Of a DNA stretch of 64,000 bases, positions 34,588 through 43,970 are shown one piece after another; position 1 is the first letter of the stretch; the number at the start of each line of letters is the position of its first letter. Where the stretch lies: positions 1 through 64,000 of the forward strand of contig CAZNWJ010000003.1 in NCBI GenBank assembly GCA_964576925.1, written 5' to 3'. A program made the translations under genes and the position numbers. The notes under the pieces were generated by a model. It saw only the letters and a list, made by a program, of their open reading frames with translations, had not been told where the DNA came from and searched no databases. The DNA is from JADJGC01 sp964576925. Its GTDB lineage: Bacteria; Zixibacteria; MSB-5A5; CAIYYT01.

Positions 34588-35877
34588 CTACCTGATGGAA
34601 CCGCCGACAGTGGCGGTACCATTGTTGATTTGTTGCGGCGTGTCCTGATTTCGCGGATCATCGACCGGAGTGACGACGCCATTAATAACAAAGCTTGGAT
34701 CGTAGGTCCCACCCGGAGTGTCCGGTGTGAGGTTGGTTACGACCACATTCTGAAAGGTTGTGAGAGGGCCGGAGTTCTCCCCGATCAAACCGGCCTCGGT
34801 CGCAAGATTTGCCGCGAGCGTGAAGCGCGGGTCGATCTCGGCGGCGCGCTCGAACATCGCCTTGGCTTTCAGGTAGTCGCCCTTGTCCTGGAGTTCGACA
34901 CCCTGAGAGAAGGCGAGAAAGGCGTCGTAGTTCTCGGTAGCCGGTTTCTTGAGTGCCTGCCGGCGGCTGCCTTTGATTTCGATGCCGAGGCTGTCGAGTA
35001 CGGCGAGCACCATTTCTTTCTGCAATAGCATGACTTTCTTGAGTTCGCCGTCCCTGCCGTAGGTTGGCGAATAGGCGGCGGAGCCGGCATCGACAAGAGC
35101 GGTGTTCAACGAGAAATTCTTGTCGGAAGGTTTGTCGACGCTGGCATTGAGCAAGGTGGCGGCGCGCACGATTTTCCCGACGCGCGGCGCTGTTGCCGGA
35201 TCGGCTAGGCCCTGCTCGGTGAGCTTGAGTTCCTCGGCGAGGAAGGCAAACTGCTCGCGCTCGACAACCTGCAATTCCGGAATCGACGAAAGATCATACC
35301 AGGTGACCGCCTGCAAACCAGTGGCGAGCGAGCGGGTGGTTTCGTCGACACCGCGGTGGGTCACGAACGGCAGGATGCCGATGGTGTTCGGCGCGGGGGC
35401 GGTTGCCGCGATTTCGGTTTCGCGCTTCACGGCATCGGCCACTTGCAGGCGCAGGGCTTCGCTCTGGACGTAAAGCAGGCGACCGCGAATCGATGGCGCG
35501 GCTTTGGACTTGCCGTTCTTGTCCAAAAAGCTGCGGTAGCTTTTCTCGGCTGCTGCGAAGTCGCCGCGCGATTCGGCGATCATACCGAGATAGAGCGTGA
35601 CGGTGGGGTCATTGGGCAACGATTGCTGCGCGGCAGAGAGAAGTTTCTCCGCCTGCGGAATATCGTTCTGATGGAAATAAGCCCGGCCGAGTGCGCGCTG
35701 GACGCGGGCATCGTTGGGCTTGTTCTGGAGGGCGACGCGCAGATGGTCGATTGCGAGCTGATAGTTCTGGGTATCGAGCGCTCGCTCCCCTTGCCTGAGG
35801 GCGCTTTGGCTGCAGCCTGCCACGATCAATAGCGTTGCGGCAACCGAAAGCGAGAGTAGAGCTTTCAGCCGATTCAT
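34588..35877 (-). CDS. lipoprotein with TPR and CsgG-like domain
   Basis: The protein has 429 aa. The lipobox is LIVAGC (residues ~17-22). Residues 25-150 carry tetratricopeptide repeats (NYQLAIDHLRVALQNKPNDA, DFAAAEKSYRSFLDKNG). Residues ~160-300 match CsgG, the curli secretion channel (TIGILPFVTHRG, ELQVVEREQFAFLAEELKL, APRVGKIVRAATLLNASV). A further TPR (NYDAFLAFSQGVELQDKGD) follows, then a Gly/Thr-rich tail. CsgG proteins form outer-membrane export pores; whether this one does is unknown. It heads the minus-strand operon. Confidence 0.8.
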   Translation of the reverse strand: MNRLKALLSLSVAATLLIVAGCSQSALRQGERALDTQNYQLAIDHLRVALQNKPNDARVQRALGRAYFHQNDIPQAEKLLSAAQQSLPNDPTVTLYLGMIAESRGDFAAAEKSYRSFLDKNGKSKAAPSIRGRLLYVQSEALRLQVADAVKRETEIAATAPAPNTIGILPFVTHRGVDETTRSLATGLQAVTWYDLSSIPELQVVEREQFAFLAEELKLTEQGLADPATAPRVGKIVRAATLLNASVDKPSDKNFSLNTALVDAGSAAYSPTYGRDGELKKVMLLQKEMVLAVLDSLGIEIKGSRRQALKKPATENYDAFLAFSQGVELQDKGDYLKAKAMFERAAEIDPRFTLAANLATEAGLIGENSGPLTTFQNVVVTNLTPDTPGGTYDPSFVINGVVTPVDDPRNQDTPQQINNGTATVGGSIR

Positions 35878-36158
35878 ATTTCTCCCGGGAATGTGATTTA
35901 GTGCGCTTTCAGACCGGACAGGCGAGTTGCCAGCCGGGTATTTTCAGATCTCGCGGCAGAATAAACGAAGCGGGCGGTCAACGCAACATCAAAACATACA
36001 ATTGCGGAGAGTTCTGCTCGACGATCCGAATCTGGAGATTCAGGGAGTTTGCACTGGGATAAAGTCGACATGTGTGATCCCGTATCGCATTCCGGGCTGG
36101 AAGACGATCAGTCTGGTGGTCTTAAAGGTCCTCACATTCTGTCTGAGGATGAGTGTGT

Positions 36159-36242
36159 GCGGCAGTTCACAATTTCGCGCGAACGATGATGGAAGCAAGG
36201 CAGGACAGTGAGAACACGCGCGAAATCGAGAACTGCCGCAAC
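36159..36242. repeat. REP-like hairpin (GCGGCAGTTC form)
   Basis: Arms GCGGCAGTTC/GAACTGCCGC (36159-36168 and 36230-36239), with inner AATTTCGCGC (36171-36180) and GCGCGAAAT (36218-36226), keep the family's internal mismatch. It lies in the 582-bp gap between divergent genes; apart from this repeat and the promoter nothing else is seen there. Confidence 0.75.
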
Positions 36243-36343
36243 TTGGTTGGCAGGATCCCGTGGCACTGCCGACGTTCAGTCTAATCGCAACGGCAGCAAC
36301 GTGATCGTAGCGCTCGGGTGCTTGAAAAGCGGGCAGAAAGTCG

Positions 36344-36371
36344 TTGACTAAAATGTTGAATGCGCTATATA
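36344..36371 (+). promoter_or_regulatory. candidate promoter of the M4 protease gene
   Basis: TTGACT, a 16-bp spacer and TATATA, about 88 bp before the start codon. Confidence 0.55.
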
Positions 36372-36459
36372 GTGAATAACGAGCTAACAAAACTGCCGGC
36401 CTTGTGCCGATACTTGTCGATTAAGACCAGGTCCTTTCCACGCATTATTGGAGGAGAGC

Positions 36460-39400
36460 ATGCTTCGTGGACGTTTAGATCAAGCCTTCGCATTTGCGAT
36501 GGTCCTCATCTTGGCGGCGTTTGCCATGGGAGCGACGGATGACGCCAAATTCGGTCCGAACCTGCTGAGGTTCGACCCCAGTCTAACCTTGTATCATCAG
36601 GATGATCGGGGGGTGCCGACATTCGTCAAGGGGGACCTGGCGGCGGCTTCGCGCGCCGGGAATGATCTGGCGACGGCCGTCGAATTCCTGGAGCGTCACA
36701 AGGGAGCGTTTCGCATTGCAAATCCGGCGGATGAACTGCGCGTTCGCAAGACATACATCGAGGAAAACGGCGCGCGCCATTTGCGACTTGATCAGTACTA
36801 TCAAGGCTTGCGCGTCATCGGCGGCGAGTTGGTTGCGCACTATGATGCCGGCGGATCTTTGCGCGTAATCAACGGCCATCCCGAGCCGGAGCTCGAGTTG
36901 GACGTGACCGCGACAGTGAACGCTACGGCAGCGACTGAGCGGGCGGCAAGCGATTTGAGCAGCTTCTTTGGAACCGGCAATCCGGGCGAGCCGGAATTGG
37001 TGATCTTCCCGTGGGAGGGCACGAATCATCTCGCTTGGAGGCTTTTCCTGACTTCCGATACGCCGATGGGTCGCTGGGAGTATTTCGTTAATGCGAAATC
37101 CGGCGAGATCATTTTCAAGGCGAATCGCATCATGGATACGGACGCGATTGGTACTGGCATCGGTGTGATGGGCACGGCGCGGAACCACCTCGATACCGAT
37201 TTTACCGGCAGCACTTACCAGATGAAGAACAACACCCGCACGGTGACGAACAATCCGCATGGACACGACGGGCAGATGCCGGCGGGCAATTACCTGCAGA
37301 CGAATATCGCCGGCGCATCGCTTCCGGGAACAATTGCGACAGATGCCGACAACGTGTGGAACGCGGGCGGTTCGCAGGCAGCGGCGGTGGACGGTCACAA
37401 CTATTCCGCGCTGTTCTACGACTGGCTGTTGGCCGAGTTCAATCGCAACTCGTACACCGGCACCGGAACGTCGATGCTGACGATTGTCAACTACTCCGGC
37501 GAAGGGAACAACAACGCGTACTGGGACGGGCAACGAATCGTGATTTGGTCGGCAGGGACCGGCTGGCGCTCGTTGGCCGGATGTCCTGACGTGATTTCTC
37601 ACGAGTGGGGACATGCGGTCACGGAGAACGAATCAGATCTGATTTACCAGAAAGAATCGGGTGCGCTCAACGAGTCGTTCTCCGATATGATCGGAGCAGC
37701 CTTCGAATTTGCGTTCGACTCACTTGACACTCCGGACTGGCTGATGGGGGAGAACGGGCAGTTATCCGGCGCGGGCTTCCGCGATATGTCGAACCCGCAT
37801 GCCAACGGCGACCCCGATTACTACGGTACGAGCGACCCCTACTGGATTGACGTCGACAACTGTACGCCGTCTTCGTTTAACGACTGGTGCGGCGTGCACA
37901 CGAATTCCGGCGTAGGCAACAAGTGGTTTTTCCTGTTGTCAGACGGCGGCACGCATCACAGCATTACGGTGATGGGTATCGGCGTGGAGAATGCCATGCA
38001 GGTAGCGTACCGTGCGAATCAGATGTACTGGACGTCGAGCATCAACTATTACAATGCCGCCCTGGCCACGGTGACGGCCGCCGAGGATCTAGATGGTTCC
38101 GGCACGTGGGCGACGCAGGTTTCCAAGGCCTGGAATGCGGTCGGTGTGGCGGTGCCGCTGGCCTCGCTGGGCTTTTCGTATCCGAACGGCGTACCGACAA
38201 CGCTGGCGCCGGATCAGCCGACAACTTTCCAGGTTTCAGTGAACGGCGCCGTGGGCGGCGTACCGGTTCCGAATTCGGGAGTGCTTTTCTATCGCGTGAA
38301 CGGCGGGCTGTGGACCCAGCTGTCGATGACGCAGACGACTCCGAACAACTATGATGCAACGATTCCGGCAGGAAGTTGCCTGGAGAACTTTGAATTCTAC
38401 GTGGGCGCCAGCGAGCAGACCAACGGTTTGTTTACCGATCCGGGTCCATTAGCTCCGTTTGCGGCGCTGGTGTCGACGGGATCGACGGTGGCGTTCCAGG
38501 ACAATTTCCAGACTAATCTTGGCTGGTCGGTATCGAGTACTGCGACCGCCGGGCAATGGGCGCGCGGCGTGCCGGCAGGCGGCGGAGACCGGGGCGACCC
38601 GGCCGGCGACTATGACGGCTCAGGCCAATGTTACCTGACCGGTCCGGCAGACGGCGACACGGACGTGGACGGCGGCAGCACGGTACTGACCTCGCCGACC
38701 ATCGACTTGTCGAGCGGCGATGCGCGCATCAGTTACGCGCGCTGGTATTCCAACAGCTTTGGTGCGGCACCGAACGCCGATGTCATGACGATCTCGATCT
38801 CCAACAACAACGGCAGCACGTGGACGGTAGTTGAGACCGTTGGACCTACTCAAGACGCTAACGGCGGCTGGGTTGAGCACGGTTTCTTCGTGTCCGACTT
38901 CGTGACACCGACGGCGCAGATCCGCATGAAGTTTGACGTTGGTGACCTCGGGGATGGCTCCGTGATCGAAGCGGCCGTCGACGCGTTCAACGTGACGCAG
39001 TACGAGTGTGAGTCGACGGAGCTGAACATCACGACAACGGATCTTCCCGACTGGACGGTGGGCGTGCCGTACTCGCAGCAATTGCTGGCGGTGAACGGGC
39101 AGGGCGCGCTGACCTGGCTTGACGGGAACAACGGCCTAATCGGCACGGGCTTGACGCTCGGTGCCAACGGGATTGTCTCCGGTACCCCGACGACGGCCGG
39201 CCCGATTTCGTTCATGGCCCAGGTTTCGGACGAAGCATCTGCCTTCGACAATCTGAACTTGAACTTCACGATCAACCCGGCGCTGAATATCACAACCGGG
39301 TCATTGCCGCAATGGTCAGCCGGGCGGCCGTATTCGCAGAGCCTGGCGGTTACAGGTGGTACGGGCCCGAAGGGTTGGGAAGATAAGGATGGCGATCTGG

Positions 39401-40014
39401 TCGGGACCGGGCTGACACTTTCGCCGACGGGAGCGCTAACGGGAACACCGGCGAGTGCGGGAACAATCAGCTTCACCGCGCAGGCGCAAGACCAGGTCGG
39501 CGCGATAGCGGAGAAGGCGTTTGAGGTCGTTGTCAATCCGGCCGTGAATATCACCACGGCGATTCTGACAAATGCCGTCGAGGGTGCGGCTTACTCTTCG
39601 AACCTGACGCACACCGGCGGTACCGGCGCCAAGACCTGGAGCGACAAGAACAATAACTTGTCAGGTACCGGGTTGACGTTGTCGACCGCGGGTCTGTTGT
39701 CGGGCACGCCTCTGAGCGCCGGCACGATCAACTTCACCGCACGGGTAATTGACGCTACCGGCAGCTTTGATGAACAGCCGCTGACGCTGACCGTGGAAGA
39801 GCCGTACGTGTGCGGCGATGCTGATGGAACTTTGAATGTGAACATTTCAGACGCGGTGTACATGATCCAGTACATCTTCAGCGGCGGTCCCGCACCGGTG
39901 CCGGTTGAGGCCGGGGATGCGGACTGCAACGGCATCTTGACGGTTTCCGATGCCGTGTACTTGATTGCCTACATCTTCACGGGAGGCCCGGCGCCTTGCG
40001 CCTCCTGCCCGTAA
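36460..40014 (+). CDS. secreted M4 (thermolysin-like) metalloprotease with Ig-like repeats and dockerin
   Basis: The protein has 1184 aa from ATG 36460 (GGAGGAG upstream). Order: signal peptide; FTP propeptide (~60-200); M4 peptidase domain with the zinc site HEWGH at 381-385 and the third ligand E405 in GALNESFSD, the canonical spacing; a beta-sandwich region (~680-860); three putative-Ig He_PIG-type repeats (about 85 residues each, with SGTPTTAG, TGTPASAG and SGTPLSAG); and a dockerin pair (DADGTLNVNISD, degenerate; DADCNGILTVSD, intact), ending CASCP. It is predicted to be an active extracellular protease carried on a surface scaffold. Confidence 0.9.
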   Translation: MLRGRLDQAFAFAMVLILAAFAMGATDDAKFGPNLLRFDPSLTLYHQDDRGVPTFVKGDLAAASRAGNDLATAVEFLERHKGAFRIANPADELRVRKTYIEENGARHLRLDQYYQGLRVIGGELVAHYDAGGSLRVINGHPEPELELDVTATVNATAATERAASDLSSFFGTGNPGEPELVIFPWEGTNHLAWRLFLTSDTPMGRWEYFVNAKSGEIIFKANRIMDTDAIGTGIGVMGTARNHLDTDFTGSTYQMKNNTRTVTNNPHGHDGQMPAGNYLQTNIAGASLPGTIATDADNVWNAGGSQAAAVDGHNYSALFYDWLLAEFNRNSYTGTGTSMLTIVNYSGEGNNNAYWDGQRIVIWSAGTGWRSLAGCPDVISHEWGHAVTENESDLIYQKESGALNESFSDMIGAAFEFAFDSLDTPDWLMGENGQLSGAGFRDMSNPHANGDPDYYGTSDPYWIDVDNCTPSSFNDWCGVHTNSGVGNKWFFLLSDGGTHHSITVMGIGVENAMQVAYRANQMYWTSSINYYNAALATVTAAEDLDGSGTWATQVSKAWNAVGVAVPLASLGFSYPNGVPTTLAPDQPTTFQVSVNGAVGGVPVPNSGVLFYRVNGGLWTQLSMTQTTPNNYDATIPAGSCLENFEFYVGASEQTNGLFTDPGPLAPFAALVSTGSTVAFQDNFQTNLGWSVSSTATAGQWARGVPAGGGDRGDPAGDYDGSGQCYLTGPADGDTDVDGGSTVLTSPTIDLSSGDARISYARWYSNSFGAAPNADVMTISISNNNGSTWTVVETVGPTQDANGGWVEHGFFVSDFVTPTAQIRMKFDVGDLGDGSVIEAAVDAFNVTQYECESTELNITTTDLPDWTVGVPYSQQLLAVNGQGALTWLDGNNGLIGTGLTLGANGIVSGTPTTAGPISFMAQVSDEASAFDNLNLNFTINPALNITTGSLPQWSAGRPYSQSLAVTGGTGPKGWEDKDGDLVGTGLTLSPTGALTGTPASAGTISFTAQAQDQVGAIAEKAFEVVVNPAVNITTAILTNAVEGAAYSSNLTHTGGTGAKTWSDKNNNLSGTGLTLSTAGLLSGTPLSAGTINFTARVIDATGSFDEQPLTLTVEEPYVCGDADGTLNVNISDAVYMIQYIFSGGPAPVPVEAGDADCNGILTVSDAVYLIAYIFTGGPAPCASCP

Positions 40015-40044
40015 CGCACACAGGATCAGCTTCGAACTGAACGA

Positions 40045-40080
40045 ATGCCGCCGGGATGAGACCTCCCGGCGGCATTTCGA
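40045..40080 (+). terminator. hairpin terminator after the protease gene
   Basis: A 12-bp stem ATGCCGCCGGGA/TCCCGGCGGCAT followed by TTCG; the stem is strong and the T-run short. Confidence 0.6.
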
Positions 40081-40453
40081 TTCCGGCACCAAAAATAAGC
40101 AACCGGTGGCTGCTTGGAAACCACCGGCTACTTGACCCCCCGTCGAATACCTTTGCTGCGTTAGGGAGTAAGTGGGACTCCCGCCAGGTCTTCCTGTCGA
40201 AGTGAACGCAGAAACTTTGGTATTCTCGGTTCCACCCTGCTCCAACAGACAGGCTTTGTTGCCTAATCTCCCTCTCAGTACACTCGCGAAGAGTGAAAGA
40301 AGTTATTTTCGTTACCAGTTGCGAGTTGCTCTTGTTATCTCCCAATCATAGACTGGTAGATAATCGTTATAAAGATCGGCTCGGTGGGAGGTTTTGTCAA
40401 GTGGTTCTTGTACGAGTAAAAACCGTATATATTGCGTATGTCGGCTACGTAGT
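40081..40453. other. intergenic, no gene seen
   Basis: No convincing gene or RNA. The 11-mer ATTGCGTATGT at 40431-40441 also overlaps the promoter of the PAS regulator (minus strand, about 43001-43012). Confidence 0.5.
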
Positions 40454-42937
40454 CTAACGACTTTTCAGGTATGAAGTAAGATTAGATTTGCCTCCTTTTA
40501 ACCCAAGCTTACTTCGAATCGATTGCCGGAATTTCTCGATAGTTCTTATCGAGAGATCGAGCTTCTTAGCCATGTCCTTATTGTCCATATCCAGTTTGAT
40601 AAACTTGCAGATCTCAAGTTCTCTGGGTGTGAGTTTCGAAGCCAGTTCACGAGAAAGCTTGCCATCTCCGCTGGCAAGGTCGGAAAGGAGAGACTCGAGC
40701 AGGTCGATATCGACCAGATCGTGAGCTTCGGCGCGGTGGCGCATACGGGAAATGATCGGGAGAATGTGCGCGGTAACGACTTCAAAAAGCTGATTGCGAA
40801 GATCATCGCGTTCGCGGACGCTCTGCTCCAGGAATACTCGGAGGGCGGCGTTACGATCCTCGAGTGCTATCTGGTTCAGACGCAATTCGCGGTTGGCGAT
40901 TTCGAGTTGTTTCTCGGCGAGGCGGCGGTCGGTGATATCGACGAAGCAAACGACAACACGCAACAGAGAACCGCCGGGTGCGAATTCGGGGAAGGCGTTG
41001 ACCATTGCATACAGGTCGCGATTGGAATCGCCGAGCTTGACTCCGACGATGAGGTTTTCGACCGGCTTGCCGGCGGCAATTACGCGGTTCACCGGGTAGT
41101 CTTTGACCGCCAGGACAGTCCCGTCCTCGGACAATAGAGGCCAGACTTCGAGGTCGGCCCGCCGTCCAAGCAACTCTTCGACCGATTGAGCGAGCATACG
41201 GGCAGCGGCAAGATTGCAGTGGGTGATGGTCGTGTCGGGGCCATGCACGATCACACCGGCTTGGAGGTGGTCGATCAGGAAACGCAACTCGCTTTCATTA
41301 CGGCGGAGAGCGGCTTCGGCGGCCCGGCGCTTGGTGATGTTACGGCTGACGACGACGCATTGATCGTTTCCGCAAGGCGCGATGCGAGCTTCGAACACGT
41401 TCAGCCCCGCGGGCGTTTCCAGCTCGTATTCGAGAGTCTGAGCAACATCCGTAGTGAGCGCGCGCTCTATGCAAACGACCAGGCGATCGCCGAGTTCAGC
41501 CCCGAGCACTTCTGAGACAGTCCGACCGAGAAATTGCCCAGGCGGGATTGGCAAGTCTTCAGGATTGCCACCTTCAAATTCGAGATAGCGGCCCTCGCGG
41601 TCAAAGATGAAGACCAAGTCGGGGATGCCACTGAGTACAGCCCGATGACGGTATTCGGCAGTGCGCAATTGCTGGGCAAGGCGGTAGCGGTCAGTGATGT
41701 CGACGCCAATCGCAATGGCGACCAGTTCGCCGGTATCTTCGAGGGTGAAAGACGAGTTCGACCAAAGAATGGTGCGCGTCTCGCCGGTTTTCGTGAGGAT
41801 GGGGCCTTCGTAGGAATCGGTCGGATGAGCCTGCACCCAGGCCGCGAAGTCAGAGAGTCCCTCAAACTGCGAGTCGGGCGGAAGAAACGTAGATGGCCAG
41901 TGGCGGCCGATAACCTCGGCAGCGCTGTAGCCGGTGACGAGCTCGCATTCGCGATTGAAGACCGTGATCCTGGCGCGGGCATCGAGACAGATGATGAGGC
42001 AGTTGGCGGTTTGAAGAATCGAGTTGGAGAAGTTGCGCTCGCGGCGCATCTGCAGCGTAGCCTTGACGCGCGAATCAATGTCGGTGGCCTCCAACAGGAC
42101 CGAGGTGCAGGAGTTGTCGGCTTCGATCAGCGGCTGGATCTGGGTCATGAACCAACGGTAACTGCCGTCGACGAAAGATAGCGATTCGATTGCTTCGGGA
42201 GTACGGCTGTCGATTACGCGCCGCACCGACTCGTACTGGCGATTGGCGATTTCGGGTGGGAAGAGGTCGAACATCGACTTGCCGATGAAGTTCTCCGGTT
42301 CGCCACCGAGGGAACGCGCGGCCACGGGATTCAGAAACAGGAAGATGCCGTCGTAGTTGATCGAGGCGATTGCGTTGCGGGCCATATCGACCAGGGTCCG
42401 ATACCGCAATTCGCTCTCGCGCAAGGAGGCCTCGACGCGGCGGCGCTCCTCGATCTCTTCGGCGAGCAATTCGCGGGCTCGCAGCAGCTCCGATTTTTCG
42501 CGGAAGACTCTGTCCTGCAACTGGCGAACAGCCCGGTCTTTTTCCTCCTGCAACGATTGCAGGTTGCCGATGTCGTGGCAGCTTACTATCGCAGCGACGA
42601 CCTTGTCGTCGCGGATTATGGGTGCGGCATTTGCCGACCACCAGCCCAGCGTATTGTCGGTGCGCAGATGAATAAACTCGACTTGTGTCTCGCGGCGTTC
42701 TTCAAAGACGCGCGCAAGGTGTTCGCGCAAGGAGCGATGAAAGTCGGGGAGCGATTGATCAAAAATCGTCGTGCCGATTACGCGATCGAGAGCTTCCGGA
42801 ACGTGGATGTTGCTTACGTAGAGGACCTTGCCCTCGCGATCGATAAGGAGTATGACATCGGGCGCGAGTTCAACAATTTGGCGCCAGTCGAGAAACGGCA
42901 GCAATTCTGATGGAAGCGGTAGATTCGTACTACTCAA
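40454..42937 (-). CDS. five-PAS sensor with LuxR-type DNA-binding domain
   Basis: The protein has 827 aa if started at TTG 42937 (GGGTGGG 5 nt upstream). Five PAS domains follow one another (starting near VELAPDVILLIDREG, RYRTLVDMARNAIASI, LQTANCLIICLDA, LSGIPDLVFIFDREG and IDHLQAGVIVHG), some joined by coiled coil. A LuxR/GerE helix-turn-helix ends the protein (LTPRELEICKFIKLDMDNKD ... IEKFRQSIRSKLG). There is no kinase or membrane segment, so it is a one-component cytoplasmic regulator. The open frame extends upstream to 43162, but that part crosses a consensus promoter and a mobile element and is probably untranslated. Confidence 0.85.
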   Translation of the reverse strand: MSSTNLPLPSELLPFLDWRQIVELAPDVILLIDREGKVLYVSNIHVPEALDRVIGTTIFDQSLPDFHRSLREHLARVFEERRETQVEFIHLRTDNTLGWWSANAAPIIRDDKVVAAIVSCHDIGNLQSLQEEKDRAVRQLQDRVFREKSELLRARELLAEEIEERRRVEASLRESELRYRTLVDMARNAIASINYDGIFLFLNPVAARSLGGEPENFIGKSMFDLFPPEIANRQYESVRRVIDSRTPEAIESLSFVDGSYRWFMTQIQPLIEADNSCTSVLLEATDIDSRVKATLQMRRERNFSNSILQTANCLIICLDARARITVFNRECELVTGYSAAEVIGRHWPSTFLPPDSQFEGLSDFAAWVQAHPTDSYEGPILTKTGETRTILWSNSSFTLEDTGELVAIAIGVDITDRYRLAQQLRTAEYRHRAVLSGIPDLVFIFDREGRYLEFEGGNPEDLPIPPGQFLGRTVSEVLGAELGDRLVVCIERALTTDVAQTLEYELETPAGLNVFEARIAPCGNDQCVVVSRNITKRRAAEAALRRNESELRFLIDHLQAGVIVHGPDTTITHCNLAAARMLAQSVEELLGRRADLEVWPLLSEDGTVLAVKDYPVNRVIAAGKPVENLIVGVKLGDSNRDLYAMVNAFPEFAPGGSLLRVVVCFVDITDRRLAEKQLEIANRELRLNQIALEDRNAALRVFLEQSVRERDDLRNQLFEVVTAHILPIISRMRHRAEAHDLVDIDLLESLLSDLASGDGKLSRELASKLTPRELEICKFIKLDMDNKDMAKKLDLSIRTIEKFRQSIRSKLGLKGGKSNLTSYLKSR

Positions 42938-43009
42938 AGTTGCCCACCCGTGTTTGGCAAATGCCTGAAACCACTGTCCCCAGCCACTTTCGAGAAGAGG
43001 ACATACGCA

Positions 43010-43038
43010 ATTATACGCAATTTTGGTCTTCTTGTCAA
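43010..43038 (-). promoter_or_regulatory. perfect-consensus sigma70 promoter of the PAS regulator
   Basis: On the minus strand, TTGACA (43038-43033), exactly 17 bp, then TATAAT (43015-43010). Two direct copies of ATTGCGTAT overlap and follow the -10, a possible operator. Confidence 0.9.
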
Positions 43039-43070
43039 TTTCAAAGCTGGATAAGTGCCGCAGACAGGAT

Positions 43071-43125
43071 GAGGCTGTATCATAAACTGCCGAAATGGAC
43101 CCGTTGGATGTTATGGGACAGCCTC
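43071..43125. mobile_element. 55-bp deleted derivative of the GAGGCTGT element
   Basis: Ends GAGGCTGTATCATAA and TTATGGGACAGCCTC are inverted copies of the 153-bp element's termini. Flanks are GGAT and GAAT, an imperfect 4-bp duplication. The hairpin core is missing. It sits between the PAS and TetR genes, 32 bp upstream of the PAS gene's -35. Confidence 0.65.
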
Positions 43126-43191
43126 GAATTGTCGGATTTCTTTTGATTTCGGTTGACAGCATTAGGTGTTTGGCGTAAGTTGGTGCTTGTG

Positions 43192-43206
43192 CTGACCGAT
43201 GGTCAG
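43192..43206. promoter_or_regulatory. candidate TetR operator 1
   Basis: CTGACCGATGGTCAG, followed by TAAATGA, 37 bp before the TetR start. It has the same frame as the site at 43930. TTGACA at 43153-43158 may be the -35 of this gene, with a poor -10. Confidence 0.65.
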
Positions 43207-43243
43207 TAAATGACCAATAATCTTATTTGCGGTTAAGGCGAGA

Positions 43244-43912
43244 ATGACGACGGCAGAACGGCGCGAAAGAGAAAAGCAGAAGCGGATCGAGTTGATTATG
43301 GATGCCGCACTTGAGGTCTTCGCCGAAAAAGGACTGAAGAACGCCAAAATGGAAGACGTGGCGGATAAGGCGGAGCTGAGCAAGGGGACGATCTACCTTT
43401 ACTTCAAGAGCAAGGAGCATTTGTTTTTTGCGATCGACATGCGCGCGGGGAGGATGCTGAGGGAGAGATTCTCGGTTGCTTATGGTTCGGTCGGCACCGG
43501 CCGGGAGCGTGTGCGCGAGATCGGGAGAGCGTATTACAAGTTCTGCTTCGAATACCCGAATTATTTCCGAGCGATGACGTATGTGGAGGCAATGGATCCG
43601 CAGACGTTCGGGACGATTGCCAATGAGATGCGCGAGCAGGGTGCTGAAGACTACAAGGATTCCTCGCTGGCGATATTGGCGAAGGCGATTGAATCGGGTC
43701 ATGCCGACGGCACGATCGCCAGGGATGTGGATCCGTGGATGTATTCGATTCTGCTGTGGTCGACGAGCAACGGCGTGATTCAGATGATCAAGAATCGGGG
43801 GGAGTTTCTCAAGCTCATGGATCTTGACGTTGAGTTTTTGTATCCCGCGAAAGAGCAACTTGTCGATCGCGGTCTAGCACCGGTGAAGAAAGACAAGAGT
43901 CAGCAAGGGTAG
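43244..43912 (+). CDS. TetR/AcrR family transcriptional regulator
   Basis: The protein has 222 aa. The N-terminal TetR helix-turn-helix is clear: IMDAALEVFAEKGLKNAKMEDVADKAELSKGTIYLYFKSKE (about 18-58). The C-terminal ligand domain is of the type found in AcrR-like regulators. Matching palindromes before this gene and before the TonB receptor gene suggest self-regulation and control of that gene. The ligand is unknown. Confidence 0.92.
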   Translation: MTTAERREREKQKRIELIMDAALEVFAEKGLKNAKMEDVADKAELSKGTIYLYFKSKEHLFFAIDMRAGRMLRERFSVAYGSVGTGRERVREIGRAYYKFCFEYPNYFRAMTYVEAMDPQTFGTIANEMREQGAEDYKDSSLAILAKAIESGHADGTIARDVDPWMYSILLWSTSNGVIQMIKNRGEFLKLMDLDVEFLYPAKEQLVDRGLAPVKKDKSQQG

Positions 43913-43929
43913 TTTTTTTTGAATGTTCA

Positions 43930-43944
43930 CTGACTCGTGGTCAG
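43930..43944. promoter_or_regulatory. candidate TetR operator 2
   Basis: CTGACTCGTGGTCAG, followed by TAAATAA, 27 bp before the TonB receptor start. Twelve of 15 palindrome bases match operator 1. Confidence 0.65.
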
Positions 43945-43970
43945 TAAATAAACGATAGTCAAAGGAGTCG

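Noticed and set aside
36583..37614. 343-aa antisense ORF in the M4 protease gene
   Set aside because: Shadow frame; the opposite strand encodes an intact FTP and M4 domain.
42938..43162. N-terminal extension of the PAS regulator to 43162
   Set aside because: It would translate through a consensus promoter and part of a mobile element, with no start codon signal.
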